From Balamuthia mandrillaris (taxonomy: Eukaryota; Discosea; Longamoebia; Balamuthiidae): a DNA stretch of 39,596 nt. Numbering within the stretch: the first letter of the stretch is position 1; each line of letters starts with the position of its first letter. The notes under the pieces were generated by a model, which had not been told where the DNA came from, did no database searches, and worked only from the letters and a program-made list of their open reading frames with translations. This document shows positions 20,255 through 30,861 of this stretch, piece after piece. The position numbers were made by a program, and so were the translations under genes. The stretch covers positions 100,001-139,596 of the forward strand of contig JAVKOQ010000143.1 of the NCBI GenBank assembly GCA_031835245.1, read 5' to 3'.

Positions 20255-20422
20255 TCTTTTTTGATCTTTTGTTGTTGTTGTTGGTTTTTTTTTTGTGCTA
20301 CTTGTCGGCAAAGTATTAAACCCATTCGAGGGGTCTAGCGTGGCTTTAGATTTTTGATTGGTGCTCCAACAAATCATGTCGTCACGAAAACTAGAGTAAC
20401 ACACATTCGCAGAGAGGGAGAG

Positions 20423-20545
20423 GAGAAGAAGGAAAAGAAGAAGAAGAAGAAGAAGAAGAAGAAGAAGAAGAAGAAGAAGAAGAAGAAGAAGAAGAAGAAG
20501 AAGAAGAAGAAGAAGAAGAAGAAAAGAAGAAGAAGAAAAATAAGA
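20423..20545. repeat. (GAA)n microsatellite
   Basis: About 40 GAA units with minor interruptions on the plus strand, between the deaminase stop codon and the p34 start codon. It gives false poly-Lys, poly-Glu and poly-Leu frames. Confidence 0.96.
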
Positions 20546-20609
20546 ACAAGAAAACAAGAACAAGAAGAAGGATGGAAAGAGATAGAAGAAGTTGATGAAG
20601 GCTAAAGCG

Positions 20610-21678
20610 TTAGATTTCATGAACGAATTTAGGCCAATAGGCGTCGTGCACTGTTCGTGCTTCGTCTTCCAGCAAAGGTCCTATTACGTCCACTTGATGA
20701 CTTTTGCGGTTGAACAAATCGCCGCATGGTACATGAATACCTTCCACCTCTATTGTAGTGCAATGACAAGAATAAAAAAGAAAATAAATGAACGTTAAGC
20801 AAAGAGAACATTTACAAGGAAGTCAAAAGAATAGGGAGAAGAGGAAAGAGTTTTCAAACAAGAAATACAACAACAAGAGAACAAAGAAAGACAAGGAGAA
20901 TGAAAATAAACGAGAAGAAAAGGGTACCAGAGCTGCGTTGAATCTTTTCCCCATTGGCTTCGCGGGCATCATCATAGATGTCAGCCAAAAGACGTGATGA
21001 GCAACCAAATATCACAGTTCTTACGCCCGTCCTTTTTCGTGGTTGGTTTTAAGAAAAGAGCGAAAGAAAGAAACGACAAGAAAGAAAGAAGGAAAGAAGA
21101 AACGACAAGAAAGAAAAAAACGACAAGAAAGAAGCGTACCACCAAATGGCGCCAGTGCACATGCAACAGGGCTCAGTGCTAGTGTAAAGAATTGAACGAG
21201 AGATAGTCGCGTTGTCTAACTCTTTACAAGCCGCACTCATCTTTTTAAGAAGAAAGAGAAAACGAGAGAACGAGAAAGCAGAGAGGAGCGAGAAAGAGAG
21301 AACCAGAACGTTTTCACAAAAATAAACAATAAACACTTCCTTTTAACCAACCAAAAAAAAAAAAAAAAAAAAAAAAACGAACCAAGTTAAGCTCGGCATG
21401 TCTGGTTCTATCACGCTCAGTGACAACTGTGTTCTCGGCAGTGAGGATAACCTTTCCGGTGGCTTTGTCCACCAACAAAGCACCTTTGTTTTTGTTGTTT
21501 TTAAATCGATGTAACTCAGTGCAAGAAAAAATAAAATAAAAATGAGTGAGCAGAATAAATGCCAACCGAACGGATGATTTCCTTTGGAGGCAGCGCTTCT
21601 TGCAAGCTCGATGCTCTGGCGTATGAGCTCATGGTGAACGGAGTGATCCTCCACCCCGGTGTTGTTGCTGTCTGCCAT
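20610..21678 (-). CDS. Nucleoside/guanine deaminase of the CDA superfamily
   Basis: Five exons: 21678-21567, 21483-21383, 21240-21140, 21031-20928, 20749-20610; 185 residues. Zinc ligands and catalytic residues are H66-A-E68 (RTRHAELNL) and P95-C96-C-M-C99 (STEPCCMCTGAIWW), followed by VIFGCSSRLL and a C-terminal region VIGPLLEDEARTVHDAYWP typical of fungal and bacterial guanine-deaminase-like nucleoside deaminases rather than tRNA adenosine deaminase (TadA/ADAT2). It hydrolytically deaminates a purine or pyrimidine base or nucleoside in salvage. The fourth acceptor (21032) was placed to restore the W-T-G-V-R-T-V-I-F-G stretch. ATG 21676-21678 fits the family N-terminus; an upstream ATG in the same frame gives a Cys-rich extension of low credibility. 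Confidence 0.9.
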
Positions 21679-21730
21679 TCTTGTTTGTTGGGTAAAATTT
21701 GTTGCGGACACACAACAACATTTCCGAGAC

Positions 21731-21748
21731 GACATGTGATGTCGACAA
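21731..21748. promoter_or_regulatory. TGTCGACA motif upstream of the deaminase gene
   Basis: ATGTCGACAA at 21739-21748, overlapping the inverted repeat CGACAT-GTG-ATGTCG, 61 bases before the deaminase start codon; the OSCA-like gene starts 218 bases away on the other strand, so it may serve both. Confidence 0.42.
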
Positions 21749-21965
21749 GACGGACTGAAACGAGGAGTAGTTTTTATGAGAAAATCGGGTAACAAAAGAA
21801 CGAAAGTAAAAAGAAATTCGGAAGAAAAGAGTATAATTTTAATTCACGCTTCACACATCACATGTGCGTAAACTTTTATTTTTTTGTTTTCTGGAGAAAC
21901 CAAGGTTACACAACAACAACAACACAACAGAAGTGGGTGTTTTTGAAAAGCTTGTCGTATACAGC

Positions 21966-22422
21966 ATGAAGACTTTAATCAGAGCTAAAACTCCCCTTTC
22001 GTTTTTGTTGGTCCTGTGGGCGTTACTGCAGGGTTGTCACGGCCAACCTTCCGACCCAGACTCCGGTGCAGCTTCAGGCTCGGAACATGTACGTTTGCCA
22101 AAGGACGGAGGAATTGTCACCGTTCTATGGTTGAACAGGTACCACCTTCTTCCTTTTGCCCTATTTTCGTAATCTGTAGCTTTTTGATTTTTGTAAACAA
22201 AATTTTTTGTTGTTTGTTGAAACCGAAACAAAAAAAAAAACAATAAGCGTTTTTTTAGGAATCGGCTTGGTGCTTTACTTTCTCTTGGTGCCAAAGTTTC
22301 GTGTGTTCTTCATTCCACAGTCATCCTACCGGGAAAAAGGGTATTCTTCGGAGGCTTCTCTCCTTTTATCTTCCCTTATTTTTTCTCTCTTCCTCTTCCT
22401 CTTCCTCCTCTTCTCTCATTCT

Positions 22423-22464
<42 letters not shown>

Positions 22465-25400
22465 TCTGCTCTGCTCTCCGCTCCGCTTCTCTTCTTTTCT
22501 GCTGGATGCAAAAATCTTACTCCAAAAATAATAATTAAAAAAAAAACAGTTTACCAGATGAAGAGAAGTGGTGGAGTCTGTCGTCTTACAACTGGCGGTA
22601 TGTGAAGTCGTTCTTTAGACGTTTTGTGAAAGCGTTTCGGCACAGCGAAAGCGACGTTCATGAGATATGCGGACTCGAGGCTCTTCTCTTACTGCGCTAT
22701 ATCGTACCACCTTTCTCACCGCTCTTTTCTTCTCCCTCTTTTCGCTCTCTTCTCTCTTCGTCTCACTTCTTTCCCTTGCTCTCTTGTTTTGTATTCTTGT
22801 GTTGTCTCTAACTCTCCCAATTAACAAAGAGATTGATAGGGTACTTCCTCATAGCGATAACCACGCTTGCGTTGATCATCCTCCTTCCTATCAACCTCAG
22901 CGGCAAAGACCATAGCTTCGATGGTGTGTTCCTCTTCTCCATTTCCTTTTGTTTCTAACAACTCATTTTACACTTCAACAACAGACCGTCACGGCTTCAG
23001 CAAAACTGTTGCAGGTAACTTGCACGAAGGAAGTTCGAAGCTGTGGGCGCACGCTGTCATGGCGACGGTCTTTACTGTCTTAGCCTTCTTGATGGTGTGG
23101 TACTTGCAGATGAAGTTTTTTAGCAGTCAACGGCACTATGGTTATCGTCACCATGCTGGCCCGCAGACTGTTTTCGTGAAGGGCTTGTCTCCACAACGGT
23201 TTAAAGTAGGCTCTCGTTCGCTGCTTTCTATTTTCTTCTCGTTTCTAGTCTTCTCGTCTTCTTTGTAATGCACTCCCGTTTGCTTTTCGTTCGTCTAACT
23301 TAGCCAACACAACACAAAAAGGCAAGTGCAAACTTACACCAAATGTTTGAAACCATGTATCCAGGCAAAGTAGCTGCTGCCCACTTAGTCTACGACTTGC
23401 ATGAACTGCAACGCCTAGAGAACGAGAGGGAGTCCATTCTCTCCAAACTGGAACGGTTCAAAGCGATACTTCGCAAAGAAGGTCATCGTCCTGTGGTCGT
23501 CACTGTTAGAGACATTCACACGGATGGCATTCACCATTTCGAAGAGAGACTTGTTCGCTGCGATCAGGAGATTGTACGAAATCGGTTTCTGTACTTGTTG
23601 CACCTCTTGGTGCTCTTTTCTTTTGCTTTTCAATTGACAGACGTGTTTTCTTGTATAAAAGGCCGAGCTTTTGTCGTTCCCTCTTTCGTCTACTGGAAAA
23701 GGATTCGTAACATTTGTGGACAAACAGACAAGAGATCTTTGTTTGAGAGACTTTCTTCGTGTACACCACCCTTGCAAACTGGAGACCATTATTCGAGCAG
23801 GTGCCTCTTCTTGCAGCTTTGAATTTTTCGTTATTCCTCTCACTTACAACCTCATCTGTTTAGCAAAAGCATCTGAAGAACGCATCTTTGGTAGAGGTGG
23901 TGCCTTTATGGAAAATGAACACGAAGACGAAAACATTTCCGCAATAATGAGAGACAAAACGGTTTGTAATACATACTGTTCTGCTTTTCTTTGTCAGCGG
24001 TTTTTGTTTTTCTCATTGCATCCACAGCTGGCTCCAAACCTTTGGATTCAGGAGGCACCAGCATCATCCGATGTCTTCTTCAGCCACCTTCGCCACTCCA
24101 GCTCCTCTTACAGAGCAAGAAAGGTCATTACTTGGATCATGTTGGTCCTCGTCGCTTTCTTGTGGTCCATTCCAATCGTCTTTCTGGCCTCCCTCTCGAA
24201 CATTACCGCTATTCCTGGTTTGGGAGATGGTTTGCTGTGGATTCTCGATTTGAACGGAACGGTGCAAAACTTTTTGGAAGCATATCTCCCAACCGTGTTT
24301 CTCTATCTCGTCGCCCTTGCTTTACCTAAGATTCTTCGAAGTACTGTTCTTTCTTTCCCTTCATTTCGTTTCTTGTAAAATGTATTCCTACATTTCTCTT
24401 CCATTATATTTCTATTTCTGACTAACTCTTCTTTACTCTGTCCTTTATGTCTTCAGAGATCGCCATGGAACAGAAACCGCATTACCGCTTCTGGTTGCAC
24501 GGCACCATCATGAAAATGCACTTTGTCTTTCTGCTGCTCAACACGGTTATATTTCCAACCGTCTTTCTCAGCACATTTGACATCTTTGAGAAAGTGTTCA
24601 ACTCGGAGGAACCCGTGAATGCCATTTGGGAGGCCGTTCAATCGGTGGACTTTGCTGTGAGCGGAGCGTTCTACATCAACGTCTTCTTGCAACAGTCTTT
24701 GTTGGGAACGGCCTTCACTCTATTGCAGCCCAGACGCTTCGTTGTTCGTTTGTGGAGGACGCGTGTGAAGAAAGTATACACTGCAAGAGAGTGGAAAGAA
24801 GCTAATCCTCGTATGTTTTTCTCCCCTTCTCTTTTCTATTTGTTTGTTGTGTTATTCGATACTGACGTTGTGCTTTGTTCATTGCTCAGCTGAGCCGGAT
24901 ACCATTGGAAGTGCTTACGCGGACCTCCTGATCCGCTTTACCCTTGCTTTTCTCTTTACGCCAGGTAACTTACTCTTTATCTGCTCTCCTCTTTCCTTTT
25001 GCTTCCTTGCTTCTTATTCTCTTTCTCTTATGTTTTTTTCTTTCTCTCCCTATTCTCCTCTCTTCCTGATTGCAGTTGTTCCGCTGTTGGGAGTGGCGGC
25101 CATCTTCGCCATCGGCCTGACCTACTATGTCGAAAAGTACAAATGCTTCTACGTCCATGCCTATGAATATGGTGGAGGTACCTTTCTTCTTTAACTCGAT
25201 TTAAACCTTGTTTCCTTTTTTTTAACGAAAAGAAACAATATGCAGCGAGTAGAATAGTGTTCCCAGTGACTCGCTTGCTTCTCTTCGGAGTGTTCTTCGG
25301 ACAGGCTGGCCTGGCCGTTTTCTTCAGCATCAAAGGCATGGTCGAGCTGACCATCGTCATGCTGCTGCTGATGCTCAGCACCATCCTCTACTACGTTTAC

Positions 25401-25940
25401 CTTCGCTATCGTTACCTCCTCTACGAGCTTCAAACCTTTTGGTCGAGTGACCACTCACCTTCCTCTTCCTTTGCTTCGGCCCCTTCGGGAGTCACTCAAA
25501 AGCTCAACATTTTGGACGATATCTTTTACGGAAGCAGCGACTCGAGTTCGTTCGACGAAGAGATTTCGGATGGAGAAGAGGCCCTCTGGGAAGAGAAAGC
25601 CGATAAAGAGAAGGACGGAGAAAGCAAAGCGGAAGAAGAGGGTGCGGAGTGGGGACAAAACTCCTCAAAGCAGCAAAGGAGGAGAAGAAAAGCGTTCAAG
25701 AGAAGGCAACGCGAGGAACGGAAGCGGAGAGAACGGAGAGGCGATCGCAGCTGGCTGCAGGAATACATGCACCCCGCTTTGCGGTACCTGTTGAAGCCGA
25801 CCGGAAAGGAAGAGCGGGGGGAGGCGCACATGTCGGAGGTGGACGCTCAGGACAGAGAACAGAACCTATGGCCGTTGCTGCGCAAAGAGGCGCTCTTTCA
25901 ACATTTGGAAGTTTATACGGATCTCCCTCAAACCGTCTAA
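21966..25940 (+). CDS. OSCA/TMEM63 (CSC1-like) stress-gated cation channel
   Basis: Thirteen exons: 21966-22138, 22248-22340, 22550-22703, 22830-22923, 22985-23205, 23322-23573, 23662-23800, 23870-23961, 24028-24340, 24457-24810, 24890-24964, 25076-25177, 25246-25940; 2757 bases, 918 residues. The order is that of the DUF221 family: a signal-like N-terminus, TM0 (VFLGIGLVLYFLLVPKF), CGLEALLLLRYI, TM1-2 with LLPINLSGK, a cytosolic RNP-like domain with GKGFVTFVDK, LAPNLWIQEAP..SDVFF, then about eight helices including VVPLLGVAAIFAIGLTYYVE and EKYKCFYVHAYEYGG. These channels pass calcium and other cations on osmotic or mechanical stress. The last 150 residues are a Ser- then Lys/Arg/Glu-rich cytosolic tail longer than usual. 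An acceptor at 22247 instead of 22258 keeps the frame. Confidence 0.95.
22421..22462 (+). repeat. (CT)n microsatellite in channel intron 2
   Basis: CT run in the intron 22341-22549 of the OSCA/TMEM63-like gene, pyrimidines on the sense strand. Confidence 0.94.
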
Positions 25941-27362
25941 ACAACAACAAAAAAAAAGATCCCCCATTGCTACGCTATGCTATTGCAATATCATCCCATG
26001 GTTACAACTTGGAAAAAAACAAAAAAAAACAAAAGCAGTACTTCAACCTCTTAAAGTTTCCGCTCTTTGTTACAACCTTTGGGTCTTCAAGGAAGCGGAA
26101 GCATTACAATGGCCAACAAAACGAAATACGTCCGTTCTTTGTTTTTCATTTTCGAATGATTTGAATAAGCGGCTGGCGTCCTGCCACCATCGAACTTTTC
26201 CTTTTGGCGAAACTTTTCGTTTGAAACGAAAAGGAATTTGTGATCGGGTGTAGAACACAGGAAATCCCTAGGTTGCCTCCACCGTGCGCCCAGCGGCGGC
26301 CGACCAAAAAGCGTCCAGATGGTCCAAGGCTTGACCGGAGGGGGGGAGCTCCTAGTACGGTCCGCTCGTAGCGGCAGGCCGCCGTTGGTATCGGCGGAGA
26401 ATCGGTGGAGAGGCGGCGGAAAGCAGGTCGGGGACTGCCGATCGCGGGTCCCAAAGGGGCTGCCCCAATCGGGTGGCGCGTGCTGTGACGGATCTCGTCA
26501 AAATTCAAATATTCGAGCCGATACAAACGGACCTAAAAAGGGCATACCTTCCCTTTGATAGAAAAAAGCGATAAAACAAGTGGAAAAACCACACACGCCT
26601 ACTTCCTCCTCCCTCCAACAAAGAAAAAAAAAAAACACAAACGAGCAAGTCTTGCTTGTGAAGGGTTGCGCTCGACTTTGGCAGTTACAACCGACGTTCG
26701 TCAGTTCAGGTCTCTGGAGCTCGAGTGTGGAGTTGGGCAACCATCATTTCACAAGCTCATTGGAGCCCTCCAATCGAGAGAAGATTTTGGGCTGGGAAGG
26801 GGGATTTTTGTTTTTGTTTTTCAAACACCACTAGGAGAGAATCAAAAGCAAACAACTTCTCTATCTCTTTGCTTGGCAAGTGGTAGAACCACACATCAGC
26901 AAAACGGCAGCACACTGCTACAGGGAAGAAGAAGAAGGAAAGAGAGCAGAGAGAAGCAGTACATCACTCTCCTTTTTCTTTTTGTGGTTGTGGTGGTTGA
27001 CCATCCACCCAAGACCCCCGGACGGAGCTAACACGCTCAACAGCATAACAGTGGATCCTAGGAGCCCCACAACAACTTTCTATTTTTTTATATTGACTGG
27101 TTGTGGAGGCCATCTTTTCGTTTTTAGTGGTTTGCAACTATTTAAAAAAAGAAATTTGTGAACCGCTTTCTGTTATTTTTTAATTTATTTGTGGTTCAAC
27201 CTTTTGCTTTGGACGCTTTGCACAAGCAAACGAACGAACGAGCGCACAGACAGAAGCATCCACTTTGAAGGTGCATACTTTCCCTGCTTCCACCACCACC
27301 CTTTTTGGTGCTTGTTTCCGTTCCAGCAAATTATTTACCTTTTATTTTTAGGGTTATAGGCG
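25941..27362. other. 1.4 kb gene-free interval
   Basis: No open frame on either strand has coding character. The interval includes the GC-rich island described separately (26240-26555), the 3' region of the channel gene and the leader of the next gene. TTTTTAG at about 27345-27351 before the ATG at 27363 may be a leader-intron acceptor. Confidence 0.55.
26240..26555. ncRNA. Candidate structured RNA (GC-rich hairpin island)
   Basis: A 300-base GC-rich island in AT-richer surroundings, without a coherent protein frame. Perfect hairpins occur in series: CCGCT-CGT-AGCGG at 26362-26374, CCGCCG-loop-CGGCGG at about 26380-26397, GGGAC-loop-GTCCC at 26431-26451, GGGG-CTG-CCCC near 26457-26466, and CTCG-loop-CGAG near 26493-26516. 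It is followed by GGGCATACCTTCCC. I compared it from memory with SRP, RNase P, RNase MRP, U-snRNA, 5S and rRNA and found no convincing match. A structured non-coding RNA, a CpG-island-like promoter or a degraded GC-rich insertion would all fit; strand is undecided. Confidence 0.3.
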
Positions 27363-28412
27363 ATGGAGAGCGAAAACATTAGAGGTTGGAAGGAAGCAGC
27401 GCCCGTGGACTACGTGGGTTACTTCAGAGCGGACGAAGGCGAGCCTTGGTTCGACTTTAAGGAATTCCTGATGGAAGAACGGGACCACCATCATCACCAT
27501 CCGCCGCCTCCTCACTTTGTGGAAGACCCTCACCAGGAGCAACAGCCAGTCAACCATCATTCCGAAGACAGCTTTGGGCTCTGCCCATCTTTAGACGGAC
27601 CCATGTCCTTCGTCGCCGACGATGGCGACCTGTCCTTTGGTGAGATATGCTTTCACCAAACACCTCCTACCGAAGGAGCAGCTTCTGGCTATCACCACCC
27701 TCGTTTTGTGCTTCCTCCGCGCAACGTCGGCTATCCGCACCTAAATGTGGCGAGTTCGGCTTGGGATCCCGTTTACAGAGGAGACACCGCTGACGAGTTC
27801 ATGCTTTGCAGTGGAGCGACCTCTCCATCCTTCGATGCTGGCTCCACTCCATTCCATCACCCCCATCACCTTCTTCTTCATCACTATGTCGATCATTCTT
27901 CCAGCGATGACCGTTCTCCTTCTTCTTCATTGGAGTTGCATTCTTCCAACCCACAAAACGTTCATCATTCTAACCCTTCTTCTGCTCACGTTGTGGAAGA
28001 CTCGGCGCTTCTATCGATGTTGTCCGATCCAAAACACAACCCTGCTACTGGAGAAGACTTGGCGTTGGAGCAAAGTGAGGAAGCGAACAAGATCGTTTCT
28101 CACCGTTCACGCCAACAACAACCGCAAGGTCCAGAAGACGGAACTATCTACCGAAGTCTGGCTCAAGGATTGTCTCCTCCATCAACTTTTCACGTTGGAG
28201 CATCGCCCATAGACGACACGTTGGGCCTGCAACTCGGTTTCGGTCTTCAGTTCATCAAACCTCGTTCCTACGCCAAACGCAAGAAAGGAGATGTGAAATC
28301 CACCCCACAAAAAGGCGGTTCTTCTGCGTCTGCTTCGAAGAGAGGAGGAGATTCGAAGAAACCAGCGCGGAAACGAAAGAGAAGAAACGGAGGAACTGCT
28401 TCTAGCAAGTGA
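27363..28412 (+). CDS. His-rich protein with basic tail, possible regulator
   Basis: A single exon of 349 residues, not recognised. In order: a short conserved-looking start (GWKEAAPVDYVGYFRADEGE), several His- and Pro-rich patches (RDHHHHHPPPPHF; HHPHHLLLHHYVDH), a long acidic Ser-rich middle, a small hydrophobic block DDTLGLQLGFGLQFIKP, and a C-terminus of about 60 residues rich in Lys and Arg (KKPARKRKRRNGG) that would be a nuclear localisation signal or nucleic-acid-binding tail. No classical DNA-binding fold is visible. Acidic body plus basic tail suggest a transcriptional or chromatin regulator, but this is inference only. ATG 27363 is the first in frame and is followed by G at +4. A long upstream region suggests complex regulation. 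Confidence 0.6.
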   Translation: MESENIRGWKEAAPVDYVGYFRADEGEPWFDFKEFLMEERDHHHHHPPPPHFVEDPHQEQQPVNHHSEDSFGLCPSLDGPMSFVADDGDLSFGEICFHQTPPTEGAASGYHHPRFVLPPRNVGYPHLNVASSAWDPVYRGDTADEFMLCSGATSPSFDAGSTPFHHPHHLLLHHYVDHSSSDDRSPSSSLELHSSNPQNVHHSNPSSAHVVEDSALLSMLSDPKHNPATGEDLALEQSEEANKIVSHRSRQQQPQGPEDGTIYRSLAQGLSPPSTFHVGASPIDDTLGLQLGFGLQFIKPRSYAKRKKGDVKSTPQKGGSSASASKRGGDSKKPARKRKRRNGGTASSK

Positions 28413-28804
28413 AGCAAAGACCACATGCACTGTTTATTATTGTTTTTTTTTTTATTGTTGTTGTATTCATTGCGCTGTACTCACTCACTCATTGCAATCA
28501 CTCACTGCAATTATTGCTGTTTTTATTTGTGAACAAAAGAACAAAGAATTGTAAATCATTGTAAAAGCTTTTAAAAAACAAGATATGTTTCTCCACTTAA
28601 GTAGCAGAGCAGGAACGAAGTCTTATAAAAGCAAATTATTGCCGTCATCCAAAACGGCGCCACAGAAGCGCCGATGGAGAAGTGATAACGTTTCTGCCCT
28701 TTTCTCCAGAGAATGCTTTGTTTGCAAGCATTGCTGCGCCAGGTTGCAACGTCGCTCTTCTGTAAAAACACGTTATCCTATTTGCACGGGTGAGGGGAGG
28801 GAGG

Positions 28805-28842
<38 letters not shown>

Positions 28843-28987
28843 GGAGGCGAGAGTTGAGAGAGAGAGAGGGAGCGAGGAGAGGGGAGAGAGCGAGACTGCT
28901 GATGGAAAATGACGCAAGAAATGCATACCTAAAATTCCACGAAGCACTACAACAACCGAGATACGCGTATATATTACTTTCGTCCGG
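28413..28987. other. Interval between convergent genes, with (GA)n
   Basis: 3' regions of the His-rich gene (plus) and the LRR gene (minus). It contains GAGGGA/GA repeats at about 28790-28890 and degenerate CTCACTCATTGCAA-type duplications at 28480-28515. I see no gene in it. Confidence 0.6.
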
Positions 28988-30658
28988 TTACACACGAAGC
29001 TCTTTGGTAGTGCCGACTTTATGCCAACAAGCCAACCCACAGATGTTTCTGGTGACCAAAGGGAGTGCAGTGGGACCACCCCAACGTTCCGGCTCGCAGT
29101 GCCATACTTTGACCAATGCAGAGCTCAAAGCAAGTTTTGTTGGCGTGTCGTCCTCTTCTTCCTCAGTGTAGGTAGGGGTGCTGTTGATGGAAGATGAGGC
29201 AGAGGAAGAGGGAGCAGAAGTAGCCCGCTTACGACGTGATGAGCGAGGATGAGGAGGTGTCTTGATGGCGGGAATAGACATCATGTCCTCTTTGGACGCC
29301 TTGGTAGTAGTAGTAGAGCTGCTTGCAAAGAATGTAGCCCCACAAACTTGGCATGTTAGAGCATCCTTAACTAGTTTTTCTTCCAACTCGGCCGGCAACA
29401 CAGGTTTGGAGAAAGATGATTTGCGTTGTGTTATCAACGATTTTGGTGCAAGGTCATCGTTGTTGTTGTTGTTGATGTGTCCGCTTTTACTTTTGGTGCG
29501 AAGGGCGAGCACAGCAGCACAGCACAAGTCCAGCAAAGAAGGCACCCGAGGAACCGAACGAAGGACAAGGCGGTTGAAAGCAGAGGCTTGTGCTTTGTTC
29601 CAGAAGAACTCTCGGGAGAGGGTTGCATAGGGCAACAAGTGTAAAGCAAGGAGGGAGGAGGGAAGAAAGCCCAACGGGTTGCCCTCTAAAGTGAGGCTGA
29701 GCGTCGGAGAAAGAAGTGACAACTCAGAAGGAAGGCTGCGCAACAGGTTGTGGTTGAGGAAGAGAGTTTGAAGAGCGGTAAGGCCGCCTATCTCTTTGGG
29801 CAAGTGGCGCAGTTGGTTGTTGTGTACGATAAGGGCGAAGAGGGAGCGCATGCAGCCTATTTCAGGAGGAAGGCGTGCAAGCTTGTTGTGAAAAGCCTCC
29901 AAGCGAACCAGTCCGGTCAGCTTGCCCAGCTCTCTCGGTAAAGTTGTCAATCTATTGTACTGCAAGTAGAGCAATAGCAGTGAGGAGAGGGAGCCAAGCT
30001 CTGTTGGCAGGCTTTCCAGCCTGTTGCAGGACAGGTCCAACGTGTCAAGGAACTGGAGGTTGCCAAGCTGCGGAGGGATACAGGTCAGGCGGTTTGCCTG
30101 CAAGTTAAGCATTGTCAACGAGGAGAGTCCCCCAATCTCCGGCGGAAGAGAGGTCAGCTGGTTGCCTTGAAGGTAGAGCGTGGAGAGGCAGCGCAGGTTG
30201 CCTATTTCGGGAGGCAACGTCTTGAGTGCGTTGGACTGGAGGGTCAGCACCGACAACCCCGTCAGCTGTCCTATCTCGGGAGGTAACGTGGTGAGCCTGT
30301 TTTTTGAGGCGTGCAGGCACGAGAGGGAGCTTAGCTGGCTGATGGAAGCTGGTAGGCTCGTCAAATGGTTGCAGGAAACGTCCAACACCGTCAACGCGGA
30401 CAACCCCGCCGTCGAGTCTGCAAAGCTTGAAAGGGTCAGCGTGGAGAGATTTTGGGAGACCAGGGTAAGAACTGTGGCTTTTACTTCTTGTTGCAGATCG
30501 GACGACTCGGCCTCATCACCTGCCGCTTGAGCTTTCGTCCCTTCATGCAGTTCTTTTCCTTCGTTACGTTCTTCGTGTTCTTCCTTCTCCTCCTCCTCTT
30601 TCTCCCGGTCCTGCTCTTTACCTCCTTCTGCCGCTACGTCCTCCTCCTTTTCGTGCAT
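28988..30658 (-). CDS. Leucine-rich-repeat protein with C-terminal Cys cluster
   Basis: A single exon of 556 residues from ATG 30656-30658; a longer frame begins only with TTG. After an acidic EKEEEEKEEHEE-type N-terminus come about eleven 23-residue SHOC2/ROCO-class repeats of the type LxxLxLxxNxLxxLPxEIGxL (residues about 95-345), a degenerate capping region, then a C-terminal domain with CQVCGATFF and ICGLACWHK separated by a Ser/Thr-rich loop. The paired cysteines recall the zinc-binding C-termini of LRRC58/LRRC28-like proteins. Such LRR proteins scaffold small-GTPase or ubiquitin signalling; no kinase or GTPase domain is fused. The absence of introns contrasts with neighbours. Partner unknown. 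Confidence 0.85.
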   Translation of the reverse strand: MHEKEEDVAAEGGKEQDREKEEEEKEEHEERNEGKELHEGTKAQAAGDEAESSDLQQEVKATVLTLVSQNLSTLTLSSFADSTAGLSALTVLDVSCNHLTSLPASISQLSSLSCLHASKNRLTTLPPEIGQLTGLSVLTLQSNALKTLPPEIGNLRCLSTLYLQGNQLTSLPPEIGGLSSLTMLNLQANRLTCIPPQLGNLQFLDTLDLSCNRLESLPTELGSLSSLLLLYLQYNRLTTLPRELGKLTGLVRLEAFHNKLARLPPEIGCMRSLFALIVHNNQLRHLPKEIGGLTALQTLFLNHNLLRSLPSELSLLSPTLSLTLEGNPLGFLPSSLLALHLLPYATLSREFFWNKAQASAFNRLVLRSVPRVPSLLDLCCAAVLALRTKSKSGHINNNNNDDLAPKSLITQRKSSFSKPVLPAELEEKLVKDALTCQVCGATFFASSSTTTTKASKEDMMSIPAIKTPPHPRSSRRKRATSAPSSSASSSINSTPTYTEEEEDDTPTKLALSSALVKVWHCEPERWGGPTALPLVTRNICGLACWHKVGTTKELRV

Positions 30659-30861
30659 GTCCGGGCGGCCAGTTTGCGCTTCTTTTGCAATCAATCATTC
30701 AAAGACCATGTCGTCTCGACACTTTATACCCGCTGCAAAAAAAATAAAAATAAAGACGATTGCTCTGGACCTCCCCACCATTCCTATATAATGCCAAAGG
30801 CTATTACTTCACGAAAAAGAAGAGAGTGCACAGTGACTTTGGGTTGCAGCGAGAAAAAGCT

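Noticed and set aside
22598-22645. A possible 48-base intron in the OSCA-like gene
   Set aside because: Reading through keeps the frame and gives a normal family sequence leading into CGLEALLLLRYI, so no intron is needed.
26461-26500. GGTGGCGCGTGCTGTGACGG resembling the 5' domain of SRP RNA
   Set aside because: The similarity is about 12 bases and the following conserved SRP domains are not found downstream.
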